Positions 15,314 through 21,528 of a DNA stretch of 35,687 nt are shown piece by piece. The position numbers were made by a program, and so were the translations under genes. Numbering within the stretch: the first letter of the stretch is position 1; every line of letters starts with the position of its first letter. Under the pieces are notes generated by a model that made no database searches, was not told where the DNA came from, and saw only the letters and a program-made list of their open reading frames with translations. Location of the stretch: assembly GCA_019247495.1 (NCBI GenBank), contig JAFAOU010000176.1, positions 1-35,687 on the forward strand, given 5' to 3'. This stretch comes from Acidobacteriota bacterium. GTDB taxonomy: Bacteria; Acidobacteriota; Thermoanaerobaculia; Gp7-AA8.

Positions 15314-15341
15314 GGGCCTCCTTCGGGAGGCCTTAGTTTTT
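15314..15341 (+). terminator. Intrinsic terminator of the RRM gene
   Basis: Stem GGCCTCC (15315-15321), very stable UUCG tetraloop, stem GGAGGCC (15326-15332), then TTAGTTTTT. Confidence 0.95.
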
Positions 15342-15342
15342 G

Positions 15343-15499
15343 GGGGTCGGGTGTCGGCTGTCGGGTGTCGGGTGTCGGCTGTCGGGGGTCGGGGGTCGGG
15401 GTCGGGGGTCGGGGGTCGGGGTCGGGGTCGGGGTCGAGGGTTTAGCTTTTAGGCTGGTACGCCTCATCCCGACACCCGACACCCGACACCCGACACCCT
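15343..15499. repeat. Inverted heptamer-word repeat (GTCGGGT type), expanded left arm
   Basis: The left arm, 15343-15441, is about 13 tandem copies of GTCGGGT, GTCGGCT and GTCGGGG, with single-base slips to GTCGGG in the later part. The right arm, 15467-15499, is four or five inverted words (CACCCGA). The left arm is three times longer than the right, which looks like slippage expansion. It lies between the RRM terminator and the paralogue gene. Confidence 0.85.
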
Positions 15500-15551
15500 T
15501 TTCTCCGTTTGTTTTTCATCTTCGGCAAGCAAACGGTAGTAATTTCGTGCG

Positions 15552-16223
15552 ATGACCCCGATCACCCGAGGCTTTGGTGTAATGACGCTGCTGCTCGCCG
15601 CCGCGTGCAACTCGACCCCGCCGCCCACGCCGGCGACGGCGCCCGGCAAGATCAACATGAAAGCGGCGCGGCGGATGGTCGGCACCGAGAATAACGTCCG
15701 CGTCGATGCTGAAATCTACGGCGAGGACATGCGCCAGGGATCGAGCATCGCCATCAAGTACGAGATCACCAATCAGCGCTCGACCCCGATCCTGGTCGCC
15801 GATCTGATCGCGCAGTCGAACTACGATCCCGACACGCGCACCGTCACGATCGACGTCGGCTCCGAGATTCCCGGCGAAGAGTACCTGCCGCGGCTGATCT
15901 CGATTCCATCGGGTGAGCGGCGCACGTTCAACGCCGGCGCGGGTATCAACATCCACATGCCGGCCAACTCCCCCTGGACTCCGAAGCCCCGAGCCCTCCA
16001 GCTCCGCGTCAACTTCCTCGGCGATCCCGCGCCGTTCGCGATGCTGGTCGGCATTCCGGAGCGGGCGGTGCGCGACAAGAAGCTCGCGGACGACCTGTTC
16101 ACGAAGTGGGTTGAACGGAACGAGACCGTAACCACGAACGCGTTGCCGATGCGCTGGCAGGACACGCGCTCGTCAGGGATGGACGACAGCGTACCGGCAC
16201 GCCGCCGCCGCGGACCAGGCTGA
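15552..16223 (+). CDS. Exported hypothetical protein (probable lipoprotein), paralogue of the 14017 gene
   Basis: The protein has 223 residues. The N-terminus MTPITRGFGVMTLLLAAAC ends in a lipobox-like AAAC and is followed by a Pro/Thr-rich linker (NSTPPPTPATAP), so it is probably anchored to a membrane. An ATG at 15582 would leave too short a signal segment. The body matches the 14017 protein (NVRVDAEIYGEDM, VTIDVGSEIPG, ANSPWTPKPRALQLRVNFL against AKSPWAHVPRFVQITVNVL). The C-terminus is a basic tail, PARRRRGPG. One paralogue is anchored and the other soluble, which hints at distinct positions of the same fold in the envelope. Function unknown. A REP-like element starts on the base after its TGA. 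Confidence 0.8.
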   Translation: MTPITRGFGVMTLLLAAACNSTPPPTPATAPGKINMKAARRMVGTENNVRVDAEIYGEDMRQGSSIAIKYEITNQRSTPILVADLIAQSNYDPDTRTVTIDVGSEIPGEEYLPRLISIPSGERRTFNAGAGINIHMPANSPWTPKPRALQLRVNFLGDPAPFAMLVGIPERAVRDKKLADDLFTKWVERNETVTTNALPMRWQDTRSSGMDDSVPARRRRGPG

Positions 16224-16262
16224 GCCGGCACGGCCGGCAGCGTTGGGGTTGCCCAAGGCTCC
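16224..16262 (+). repeat. REP-like element, copy 3
   Basis: Stem GCCGGC-ACG-GCCGGC (16224-16238), then AGCGTTGGGGTTGCCCAAGG and CTCC. It begins on the base after the stop codon of the upstream gene, as copy 1 does. It is inverted relative to copy 4, 83 bases away. Confidence 0.8.
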
Positions 16263-16344
16263 GACCCCATCGCACCTTCAATGTTCTGTCGCGGCGATTT
16301 CTGATTTGAACAGCGCGGGCGAACGATCAATACGCGCTCTTGAA

Positions 16345-16381
16345 GGAGCCTGGGGCAACCAACGCCGTCGGCCGTGCCGAC
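16345..16381 (-). repeat. REP-like element, copy 4
   Basis: Minus-strand copy with stem GTCGGC-ACG-GCCGAC (16381-16367) and tail GGCGTTGGTTGCCCCAGG. With copy 3 it forms a facing pair between two convergent genes, like a BIME in enterobacteria. Confidence 0.8.
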
Positions 16382-16387
16382 CCGACC

Positions 16388-16714
16388 TCAGAAGCTGTTG
16401 ATCGCTTCCTGTTCGTTCTCGTAGACCTCGAACACGGTGATGAGCTGCGTCACGTGGAGCAGTTCGTTGAGCTTGGCAGGAAGGTGCAGCAGTTTCAGCT
16501 TGCCGCCCTTGTTCGTCACGGTCGTGTACGAGCCGACCAGTTCGCCGATTCCGGACGAATCGATCGTCGTCACGCCGGAGAGGTCGAGCAGGATTTTTTT
16601 GCTGGAGGCGCCTGCGATCACATCGCGAAGCTGCTGGTCGCCCGCGCCGATCGTGATCTTGCCATCGACTTTGATGATCGCGATGTCGTTTACGTCGCGA
16701 GTGGTGGCTTTCAT
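16388..16714 (-). CDS. STAS-domain anti-anti-sigma factor
   Basis: The protein has 108 residues, a single STAS domain of SpoIIAA/RsbV type. The phosphorylation loop TTIDSSGIGEL places the regulatory serine at S53/S54. When unphosphorylated, such proteins bind the anti-sigma kinase and free a sigma factor. The Shine-Dalgarno AAGGAGA lies eight bases before the ATG. It is the second gene of a two-gene operon; the ATPase-type anti-sigma factor at 16770-17222 is its likely kinase and partner. No sigma factor or PP2C phosphatase is adjacent, so the target sigma and the resetting phosphatase must be encoded elsewhere. The family is certain, the pathway is inference. Confidence 0.93.
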   Translation of the reverse strand: MKATTRDVNDIAIIKVDGKITIGAGDQQLRDVIAGASSKKILLDLSGVTTIDSSGIGELVGSYTTVTNKGGKLKLLHLPAKLNELLHVTQLITVFEVYENEQEAINSF

Positions 16715-16738
16715 CTCTCTTCTCCTTTGTCTGCTTCC

Positions 16739-16757
16739 CCGCGGCAGGTGGCCGCGG
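16739..16757 (-). other. Intercistronic hairpin
   Basis: CCGCGGC (16739-16745), loop AGGTG, GCCGCGG (16751-16757) pair perfectly in the 55-base space between the two anti-sigma genes. It has no U-tract on the minus strand. It may stabilise or partially terminate the message and so set the ratio of kinase to antagonist. Confidence 0.5.
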
Positions 16758-16769
16758 ACGCGGAAGATA

Positions 16770-17222
16770 TCAGGCTTTGCCGCTGGCGATACCGGTTCCT
16801 TTTGCCAGGTTTTTCGTCATTACCAGGGAAGTCCCGCCGCCGGCCTCGAACGAATAACGGATCTGGTCCATGAACGTGCGCATGTAGAAGATGCCCCGGC
16901 CGCTCGTCTTCATCAGATTCTGCGGGTTCAGTGGATCGCTGACCTTCTCCGGATCGAAGCCGGTTCCCTCGTCGGAAATGGTGATGGCCAGCTCGTGGCC
17001 GTGCAGTTCGAACGTGGCATTGACCTTCTTCTTCACGTCCAGCTTGTTGCCGTGTTTGATGGCGTTCGCGACCGCCTCGCGGACGGCCATGCCGATCCAG
17101 TGCGAGCCGTCTTCATCCATCCCGGCGTTTTCGCAGAGATGCTCGGCGATCACCTGCACGAGCTCGATGTTCTCGAACCGACTGCTGATGGTGATCTCGA
17201 TCCGCTCGCCGTCACGTTCCAT
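16770..17222 (-). CDS. Anti-sigma factor, RsbW/SpoIIAB-type serine kinase (GHKL ATPase)
   Basis: The protein has 150 residues. GHKL motifs: N-box REAVANAIKHGN with N53, G1 box DEGTGFD (84-90) and G2 region TSGRGIFYMRTFMD. It should bind a sigma factor, or phosphorylate the STAS antagonist encoded next, in a partner switch. The frame stays open upstream to 17309, but that part is translated word repeat, and the ATG at 17243 overlaps the TACAAT box. The ATG at 17222 is therefore the best start, with a short leader and no Shine-Dalgarno. It is the first gene of the operon and divergent from the protease at 17371. Confidence 0.92.
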   Translation of the reverse strand: MERDGERIEITISSRFENIELVQVIAEHLCENAGMDEDGSHWIGMAVREAVANAIKHGNKLDVKKKVNATFELHGHELAITISDEGTGFDPEKVSDPLNPQNLMKTSGRGIFYMRTFMDQIRYSFEAGGGTSLVMTKNLAKGTGIASGKA

Positions 17223-17241
17223 CAATTTTGAACCGCCGCGC

Positions 17242-17247
17242 ATTGTA
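17242..17247 (-). promoter_or_regulatory. -10 box of the anti-sigma operon
   Basis: Minus-strand TACAAT. The last base of the box falls in an ATG (TACAATG), so translation must begin further down, at 17222. The -35 region falls in the word repeat and no consensus is clear. Confidence 0.5.
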
Positions 17248-17249
17248 AG

Positions 17250-17330
17250 ACAAAGAGTCAAGAGTAAAGGGTGAAGAGTGAAAGGGGGGCGCCTCTTTTC
17301 ACTCTTCACCCTTCACTCTTCACTCTTTGT
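17250..17330. repeat. Inverted heptamer-word repeat (GAAGAGT type), second copy
   Basis: The left arm, 17250-17283, and right arm, 17297-17330, match at about 32 of 34 positions around a 13-base spacer. The words are the same as at 4102-4183. Here the repeat sits between divergent genes, so it cannot be only a terminator; it occupies the upstream region of both promoters. Confidence 0.88.
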
Positions 17331-17355
17331 TCTACGGAATCGCGAGCGCTACGCT
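17327..17355 (+). promoter_or_regulatory. Candidate promoter of the HExxH protease gene
   Basis: TTGTTC (17327-17332), a 17-base spacer, TACGCT (17350-17355). The -35 begins inside the right arm of the word repeat. The leader would be about nine bases. Confidence 0.35.
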
Positions 17356-17370
17356 GCCGTTCCATTCGCC

Positions 17371-18537
17371 ATGTCCCGACGGCTCCCCTGTTTCATCGCC
17401 ACACTCGTCCTCGCCGCGTCCGCCGCGCACGCCGCGTCGCTCGACGCCGAGATGAAGGCGGTCGAGAAGCTGCGCGGACTGACGTTCGTTCGCCCCGTCG
17501 TCTCGAAGACCATCACCCGCGCCGAGCTGCCTAAGGTTTTGCGCGCGCAGATGGAGAAGTCGCTGCCGTATTCGCCAGACGACTACGCACTCGTTCTCCG
17601 CGCGCTGCAGCTCGTCGACGCCGGCAATACCGATCTCGTCGGAAGCATGCTCGATCTCTACGAGTCGCAGGTGCTGGCTTTCTACGATCCGCTGACCCAC
17701 ACCTACTTTGCCATCGACAAGCTGCCGTCTGCCGCAGCCGGAATCGGCGACAGCGACATGCTCCGCGAATCCGTCGTCATCCACGAGCTGACGCACGCGC
17801 TCCAGGACCAGCGCTTCCGGGCCGGCGCGCGCGACCTGGCGCTGCAGAAAGACACCGACGGCGGTCTCGCGCTGCACGCTTTGCTCGAAGGGGAAGCGAC
17901 CCTGGTGATGATCGACTACGTCCTCGACCGCGCCGGCCAGAAGCTCGACGACGTCCTTGGCAATCCGGAAGTGTTGTCGATGCTGACGTCGTCGCTGGGA
18001 GCGGCGGACAAGACCATCGATTCGTCCACGCCGCGCTACTTCGCCGAGTCGCTCAAGTTTCCCTACGCGGAAGGGCTGAAGCTGGTCATCGACGGATATC
18101 GCCACGGTGGCTGGAAGATGGTCGATCGCATGGACGAGAATCCGCCGCGTTCTACGCGCGAGGTTCTTCATCCCGCCGAGTACTTCACGCGCCTCGCCGC
18201 AACGAGTACGCCTATGGTCGCGTTCGACGACAAATCCTCACTTCCTCACGCGCTCACCGTCGAGCACCTCGGCGAGTTCCACTGGCGCTTCCTCGTCGGC
18301 GAGGCGGGAGCGGGATGGATCGATGACCGCGTGACCGTCGTGCAGAACGTGAAATGCGACCCGACCGTACTCGTCGACACACGCTGGGAAAGCGCCGATC
18401 GCGCGCACGCCTTCCGCGACGCCTACGCCGCATTTCTTCGCGGACGCGGTCTCGAAGCGAGGATCGCGCTCGACGGCGTCCGCGTCCGCGCCGCGTATGG
18501 AGCGGACGCGAAGCTCATGGAGTCATTCGTCCGATGA
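17371..18537 (+). CDS. Secreted HExxH zinc metallopeptidase-like protein
   Basis: The protein has 388 residues. The ATG at 17371 opens a Sec signal peptide (MSRRLPCFIATLVLAASAAHA). A zinc-binding motif HELTHALQDQ provides H138, E139 and H142. About 30 residues on, LLEGEA (E173/E175) is placed like the glutamate third ligand of gluzincins. The rest is mostly helical, with a C-terminal alpha/beta part. No characterised family is recognised. It may cleave proteins in the periplasm. The stop overlaps the start of the next gene by ATGA. The in-frame extension upstream to 17278 is word-repeat DNA and is rejected. Confidence 0.82.
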   Translation: MSRRLPCFIATLVLAASAAHAASLDAEMKAVEKLRGLTFVRPVVSKTITRAELPKVLRAQMEKSLPYSPDDYALVLRALQLVDAGNTDLVGSMLDLYESQVLAFYDPLTHTYFAIDKLPSAAAGIGDSDMLRESVVIHELTHALQDQRFRAGARDLALQKDTDGGLALHALLEGEATLVMIDYVLDRAGQKLDDVLGNPEVLSMLTSSLGAADKTIDSSTPRYFAESLKFPYAEGLKLVIDGYRHGGWKMVDRMDENPPRSTREVLHPAEYFTRLAATSTPMVAFDDKSSLPHALTVEHLGEFHWRFLVGEAGAGWIDDRVTVVQNVKCDPTVLVDTRWESADRAHAFRDAYAAFLRGRGLEARIALDGVRVRAAYGADAKLMESFVR

Positions 18538-18812
18538 ATGTCGATTACGAAAGTCTCGAAGGCGACGTCGCCAGCGGTCTCTTTCGCGAGTCGCTGCGCG
18601 AGGAGCTGCTCTTCGGATTCCGCCAGATCCACAACTCCGGCGAACGCCTCCCGCTCGCCTCGTACTACGCCGCCCAGATCGCTGACATCGTCAATCGCGG
18701 CGCCGCCGAGCCGCTGAACAAAGACCTCGCCTTCAACCTCTACCAGGAAATCCTGCTCGCCGTCGAAACCGCGCGCGCCGAGGTCCTGGGTGAAGAGATG
18801 CTGTCGTCGTAA
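18534..18812 (+). CDS. Small hypothetical protein coupled to the metalloprotease (92 aa)
   Basis: Not recognised. The ATG lies in the ATGA overlap with the upstream protease stop, so translation is probably coupled. The product is acidic and helical (DYESLEGDVASGLFRESLREE, then LAFNLYQEILLAVETARAEVLG), with no signal peptide, so it should stay in the cytoplasm while its partner is exported. The frame is open further upstream within the protease gene, but that part is a shadow rich in arginine. Conserved pairing with the protease in other genomes would be the best clue to its role. Confidence 0.65.
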   Translation: MNVDYESLEGDVASGLFRESLREELLFGFRQIHNSGERLPLASYYAAQIADIVNRGAAEPLNKDLAFNLYQEILLAVETARAEVLGEEMLSS

Positions 18813-18846
18813 CTCCTCGCGTCTCCGCGTCTCCGCGTGAAAAGCC
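18813..18846. repeat. Solitary arm of the GCGGAGTC/GCGGAGAC word repeat
   Basis: CTCGCGTCTCCGCGTCTCCG then CGTGAAAAGCCTT is an inverse-orientation arm (word CGCGGAGA on the minus strand, three copies). No partner arm lies within 100 bases. It closely matches the arms of the hairpin at 8654-8728, including the TTTCACGCGG edge. Confidence 0.7.
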
Positions 18847-18861
18847 TTCTGTAAAGCCCCG

Positions 18862-18867
18862 TACAAT
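18862..18867 (+). promoter_or_regulatory. -10 box of pilD, leaderless geometry
   Basis: TACAAT ends eight bases before the ATG at 18876. No Shine-Dalgarno and no clear -35. Confidence 0.45.
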
Positions 18868-18875
18868 CCAGTCCG

Positions 18876-19676
18876 ATGACGTTGCTCCTCAGCATTTACG
18901 CCTTTTCCATCGGCGCGATCGTCGGAAGCTTTCTCAACGTCGTCATCCACCGCTATCCGCGCGAGGAGTCGGTCGTCTTCCCGGGCAGCCATTGTCCGCA
19001 GTGCGATGCGGCCATCCGCTGGTACGACAACATCCCCGTTCTTAGCTTCATCGTTCTTCGCGGACGATGCCGCGCTTGCGGCGCAGGCATCGCGTGGCGC
19101 TATCCGCTCGTCGAGTTGGCGAACGCGCTTTTCTATCTCGCCGTTTTTCAACGCACCGGCCCGACGGTCGCGTTCGTGATCGTCGCGGCGATCATCTCGA
19201 TGACCATCGCCCTCATCTACATCGATGCCGACATCCAGATCCTGCCCGACATCATCGACCTCCCCGGAATCGCCATCGGACTCGGCGCCGGCGCGCTCGG
19301 CCTCGGCATTCTGCATCCCTCGCTAATGCTGGCCGATTCGCTGCTCGACTCCCTCTTCGGCGCGCTCCTCGGCGCGGCCATTCCGCTGGCGATCATCGGC
19401 ATCTACTGGCTGCTGCGCAACGTCGAGGGGATGGGGCAGGGCGACATCAAACTTCTGGCCATGATCGGCGCCGTCACCGGTTGGCGAAGCGTCGTGCCCG
19501 TGCTCATGATCGGCTCCGTGGTCGGATCGATCATCGGCGTGCCGCTCGCCATTCGCAGCGGCGAAGGGATGCGCACGGCGCTCCCGTTCGGCGTCTTCCT
19601 CGGCATCGGCTTTCTCGCCGTTCTCTTCTTCGGTCACGAGATGGCAAATTGGTATCTCAGCTTCGTGCCGCGCTGA
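18876..19676 (+). CDS. pilD: Prepilin peptidase/N-methyltransferase
   Basis: This 266-residue integral membrane aspartic protease cleaves the leader of type IV prepilins after Gly and methylates the new N-terminus. The cytoplasmic zinc loop has two CxxC pairs: C40-P-Q-C43 and C65-R-A-C68. The catalytic aspartates are D117 in YIDADIQILPD and D190 in GMGQGDIKLLAM (GxGD type). About seven membrane helices are visible. The substrates are plainly nearby: the pilin-like genes at 22733, 26686 and 27969 carry G|MSLIE-type cleavage sites. The gene is 19 bases upstream of the histidine kinase, and each has its own TANNNT box, so they may be read separately or together. Confidence 0.97.
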   Translation: MTLLLSIYAFSIGAIVGSFLNVVIHRYPREESVVFPGSHCPQCDAAIRWYDNIPVLSFIVLRGRCRACGAGIAWRYPLVELANALFYLAVFQRTGPTVAFVIVAAIISMTIALIYIDADIQILPDIIDLPGIAIGLGAGALGLGILHPSLMLADSLLDSLFGALLGAAIPLAIIGIYWLLRNVEGMGQGDIKLLAMIGAVTGWRSVVPVLMIGSVVGSIIGVPLAIRSGEGMRTALPFGVFLGIGFLAVLFFGHEMANWYLSFVPR

Positions 19677-19682
19677 AGCCGC

Positions 19683-19688
19683 TATCCT
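19683..19688 (+). promoter_or_regulatory. Candidate -10 box of the histidine kinase gene
   Basis: TATCCT ends seven bases before the ATG at 19696, seven bases after the pilD stop. No Shine-Dalgarno; leaderless geometry. Confidence 0.3.
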
Positions 19689-19695
19689 GTCCGGA

Positions 19696-21393
19696 ATGTC
19701 CAACGGATCCGCGTCCCGCAGGTCGCTGCTCGGCGTCTCGTCGCTGCTTCTGGCGCTCTTCGCAGCCGGCGCGGTCGTGCTGTCGAGCACCGTTCCGGCG
19801 CTCTGGATCGTTGCGCAACGATCCGAACGCGCACGCGAGGCGGCAATCAGTGACGCGTGCGCGGCGATGCTCGCCAGCCAGGCTCCCGACCTTGCCGCGC
19901 TGGACGTCCTCCGGCAGCGCTACCGGCTGGAAGCGATCGAAGTTCAGTCAAGCGGTGCAGTCGTGCGATCGGGCATCGTGCCGTCGCCGGGCACTCCGTC
20001 TCACGTGGAAACGCGCAGCGCAGGGCCGGTGATCGTCCGCATTCACTTCGCGGAAGAGGCGCTCCAGCACATCGCGAGAACGGTGCGCCTGGCGCTCGTG
20101 GCAGGCGTCATCGCCGGTCTCGCGGCGATCCTCCTGCTGCCGGTTTACGTCAATGACGCGATCCGAGGACGCGCGCCGGCCGAGCGCGCAACGGCGGGTG
20201 ATGAGGGCGGCACCGCGTATCTCCTCCATACGTTCGGCAGCTCTCTGGAAACTCTGAAGCAGCGCGAAAACGAGCTGAAACGGATGCATCGGCAGGAGAA
20301 AGAGCGCGCCGACGAGCTGGCCCGACTGACCGGCACGCTCGTGCGCAGTCTCACCTCGGGATTCATCGCGCTCGACGAAGCCGGCTTGATCGTCGATTTG
20401 AATCAATTCGCTTGCGACATCCTCGGTCTGCCGGGCAGCGCGGCCGTCACCGGCCGTACGGTCGAACAAGCGCTCGGCACCTCGACCTTCGCGCAGACGC
20501 TGGCGATGGCGCACGAGCGGCGAATCGCGGTGCAGCGGCGCGAGGTGACGAGCGGCGGCACCGAACCGGTCCACATCGGCGTCTCGACCGTTCCGCTCAT
20601 GGATCAGGAGGGGCGATACCTCGGCATGCTCGCGCTCTTCGCAGATCTGACCGAAGTCCGCAAGCTCGAGCAGCGTGTGCGCGACATGCAGGCGCTTGCC
20701 GATCTGGGGGAAATGTCCGGAGGCATCGCGCATGAGTTTCGAAATTCGCTCGCGGCGATTCTCGGCTACCTCCGTTTGGCCCGGCTCGGTACAGCCGATG
20801 AAGCGAGCAACGAGCGGCTGAGGAAAGCCGAACAGGAGGCGCTGGCGCTTTCGGATGCTGTCGAGCGTCTCCTCGCCCTCGGCCGGCCGCTCTCCGCGCG
20901 GCACGATGATGTCGCGCTGACCGCGCTCGTCCGCGACGTGGTCGAACGGATCGCGCCACTCGCGCCGCTCATCGCGTTCGACGTCAGTGGCGACGATCTC
21001 TCCGTGCGCGGCGACGCTGCGCTCCTGGCGCGCGCACTCGACAACATCATTCGCAATGCGGTCGAATCGATTCAGTTGCGGGGAGGCGAGGGGCGCATCG
21101 TCATCCGCACGAGCGTGCATCCGCGAAAACGCATCACAGTTGAAGACGACGGAGCGGGTCTCGATCCGGCAGTGCGGCTGTTCGTCCCCTTTCAATCCGG
21201 AAAGCCCGCCGGCTTCGGCCTCGGGCTGACGCTAACAAAGAAAATCATTCTTCTGCACCACGGCACCATCCAACTTCAGCCGCGCCCCGAAGGCGGGGCG
21301 GTGGCCGAGATCGAGTTCGATGAACCGCCCGGCACCGGCACTTCGCCCGCCGAGGTCTTGTCGGAGCAACTGCGTAGCCGTTACATTTTGTAA
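19696..21393 (+). CDS. Membrane sensor histidine kinase with PAS domain (PilS-like candidate)
   Basis: The protein has 565 residues. Two membrane helices (near residues 11-38 and 135-155) bracket a ~95-residue extracytoplasmic sensor. A coiled-coil linker (LKQRENELKRMHRQEKERAD) leads to a PAS domain (~residues 215-320). The HisKA motif SGGIAHEFRNSLAAILGY has phospho-acceptor H346. The ATPase domain has N-box NIIRNAVESI, G1 DDGAGLD and G2 GFGLGLTLTKKI. The GIAHEFRNSL form is typical of NtrB/PilS/AtoS kinases that feed sigma-54 activators. That fits the sigma-54 promoter found 87 bases after its stop. No response regulator is adjacent within the window, so the PilR-type partner is inferred. Confidence 0.93.
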   Translation: MSNGSASRRSLLGVSSLLLALFAAGAVVLSSTVPALWIVAQRSERAREAAISDACAAMLASQAPDLAALDVLRQRYRLEAIEVQSSGAVVRSGIVPSPGTPSHVETRSAGPVIVRIHFAEEALQHIARTVRLALVAGVIAGLAAILLLPVYVNDAIRGRAPAERATAGDEGGTAYLLHTFGSSLETLKQRENELKRMHRQEKERADELARLTGTLVRSLTSGFIALDEAGLIVDLNQFACDILGLPGSAAVTGRTVEQALGTSTFAQTLAMAHERRIAVQRREVTSGGTEPVHIGVSTVPLMDQEGRYLGMLALFADLTEVRKLEQRVRDMQALADLGEMSGGIAHEFRNSLAAILGYLRLARLGTADEASNERLRKAEQEALALSDAVERLLALGRPLSARHDDVALTALVRDVVERIAPLAPLIAFDVSGDDLSVRGDAALLARALDNIIRNAVESIQLRGGEGRIVIRTSVHPRKRITVEDDGAGLDPAVRLFVPFQSGKPAGFGLGLTLTKKIILLHHGTIQLQPRPEGGAVAEIEFDEPPGTGTSPAEVLSEQLRSRYIL

Positions 21394-21466
21394 CAGAATT
21401 GGGCGCAGTCGCGTTCAGCGTTTTTCGAGCTGGCCGGATAACCTCATCGGCATCAATCACTTAATT

Positions 21467-21483
21467 GCCATGCGGTGCATGGC
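21467..21483. promoter_or_regulatory. Perfect palindrome overlapping the -24 element
   Basis: GCCATGC-GGT-GCATGGC, a 7-base perfect inverted repeat. Its right arm shares TGGC with the sigma-54 -24 box. A repressor bound here would block the promoter; chance is also possible. Confidence 0.4.
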
Positions 21484-21495
21484 TCAGCCATTGCT
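21480..21495 (+). promoter_or_regulatory. Sigma-54 promoter of the minor pilin operon
   Basis: TGGCTCAGCCATTGCT matches the consensus TGGCACR-N4-TTGCW at every defined base except one (T for A in CAC). The invariant GG (21481-21482) and GC (21493-21494) are correctly spaced. Transcription should begin near 21506, leaving a leader of about 23 bases that holds the Shine-Dalgarno GGAGG (21520-21524) before the ATG at 21529. Confidence 0.82.
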
Positions 21496-21528
21496 CATAG
21501 CGAGCCCACCATGCTGCCGGGAGGACGA

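Noticed and set aside
15343..15441. Possible CRISPR array
   Set aside because: The unit is a 7-base word repeated without spacers, so it is a simple tandem repeat.
16224..16381. Possible MITE or insertion sequence bounded by inverted repeats
   Set aside because: The ends are two REP-like elements also found singly; there is no target duplication and no coding frame inside.
17223..17309. N-terminal extension of the anti-sigma kinase
   Set aside because: The extra residues are translated from the word repeat and the -10 box, and a start there would precede the promoter.
19948..21195. 415-codon open frame on the minus strand
   Set aside because: It is fully antisense to the histidine kinase, whose motifs are intact; composition is that of a shadow.
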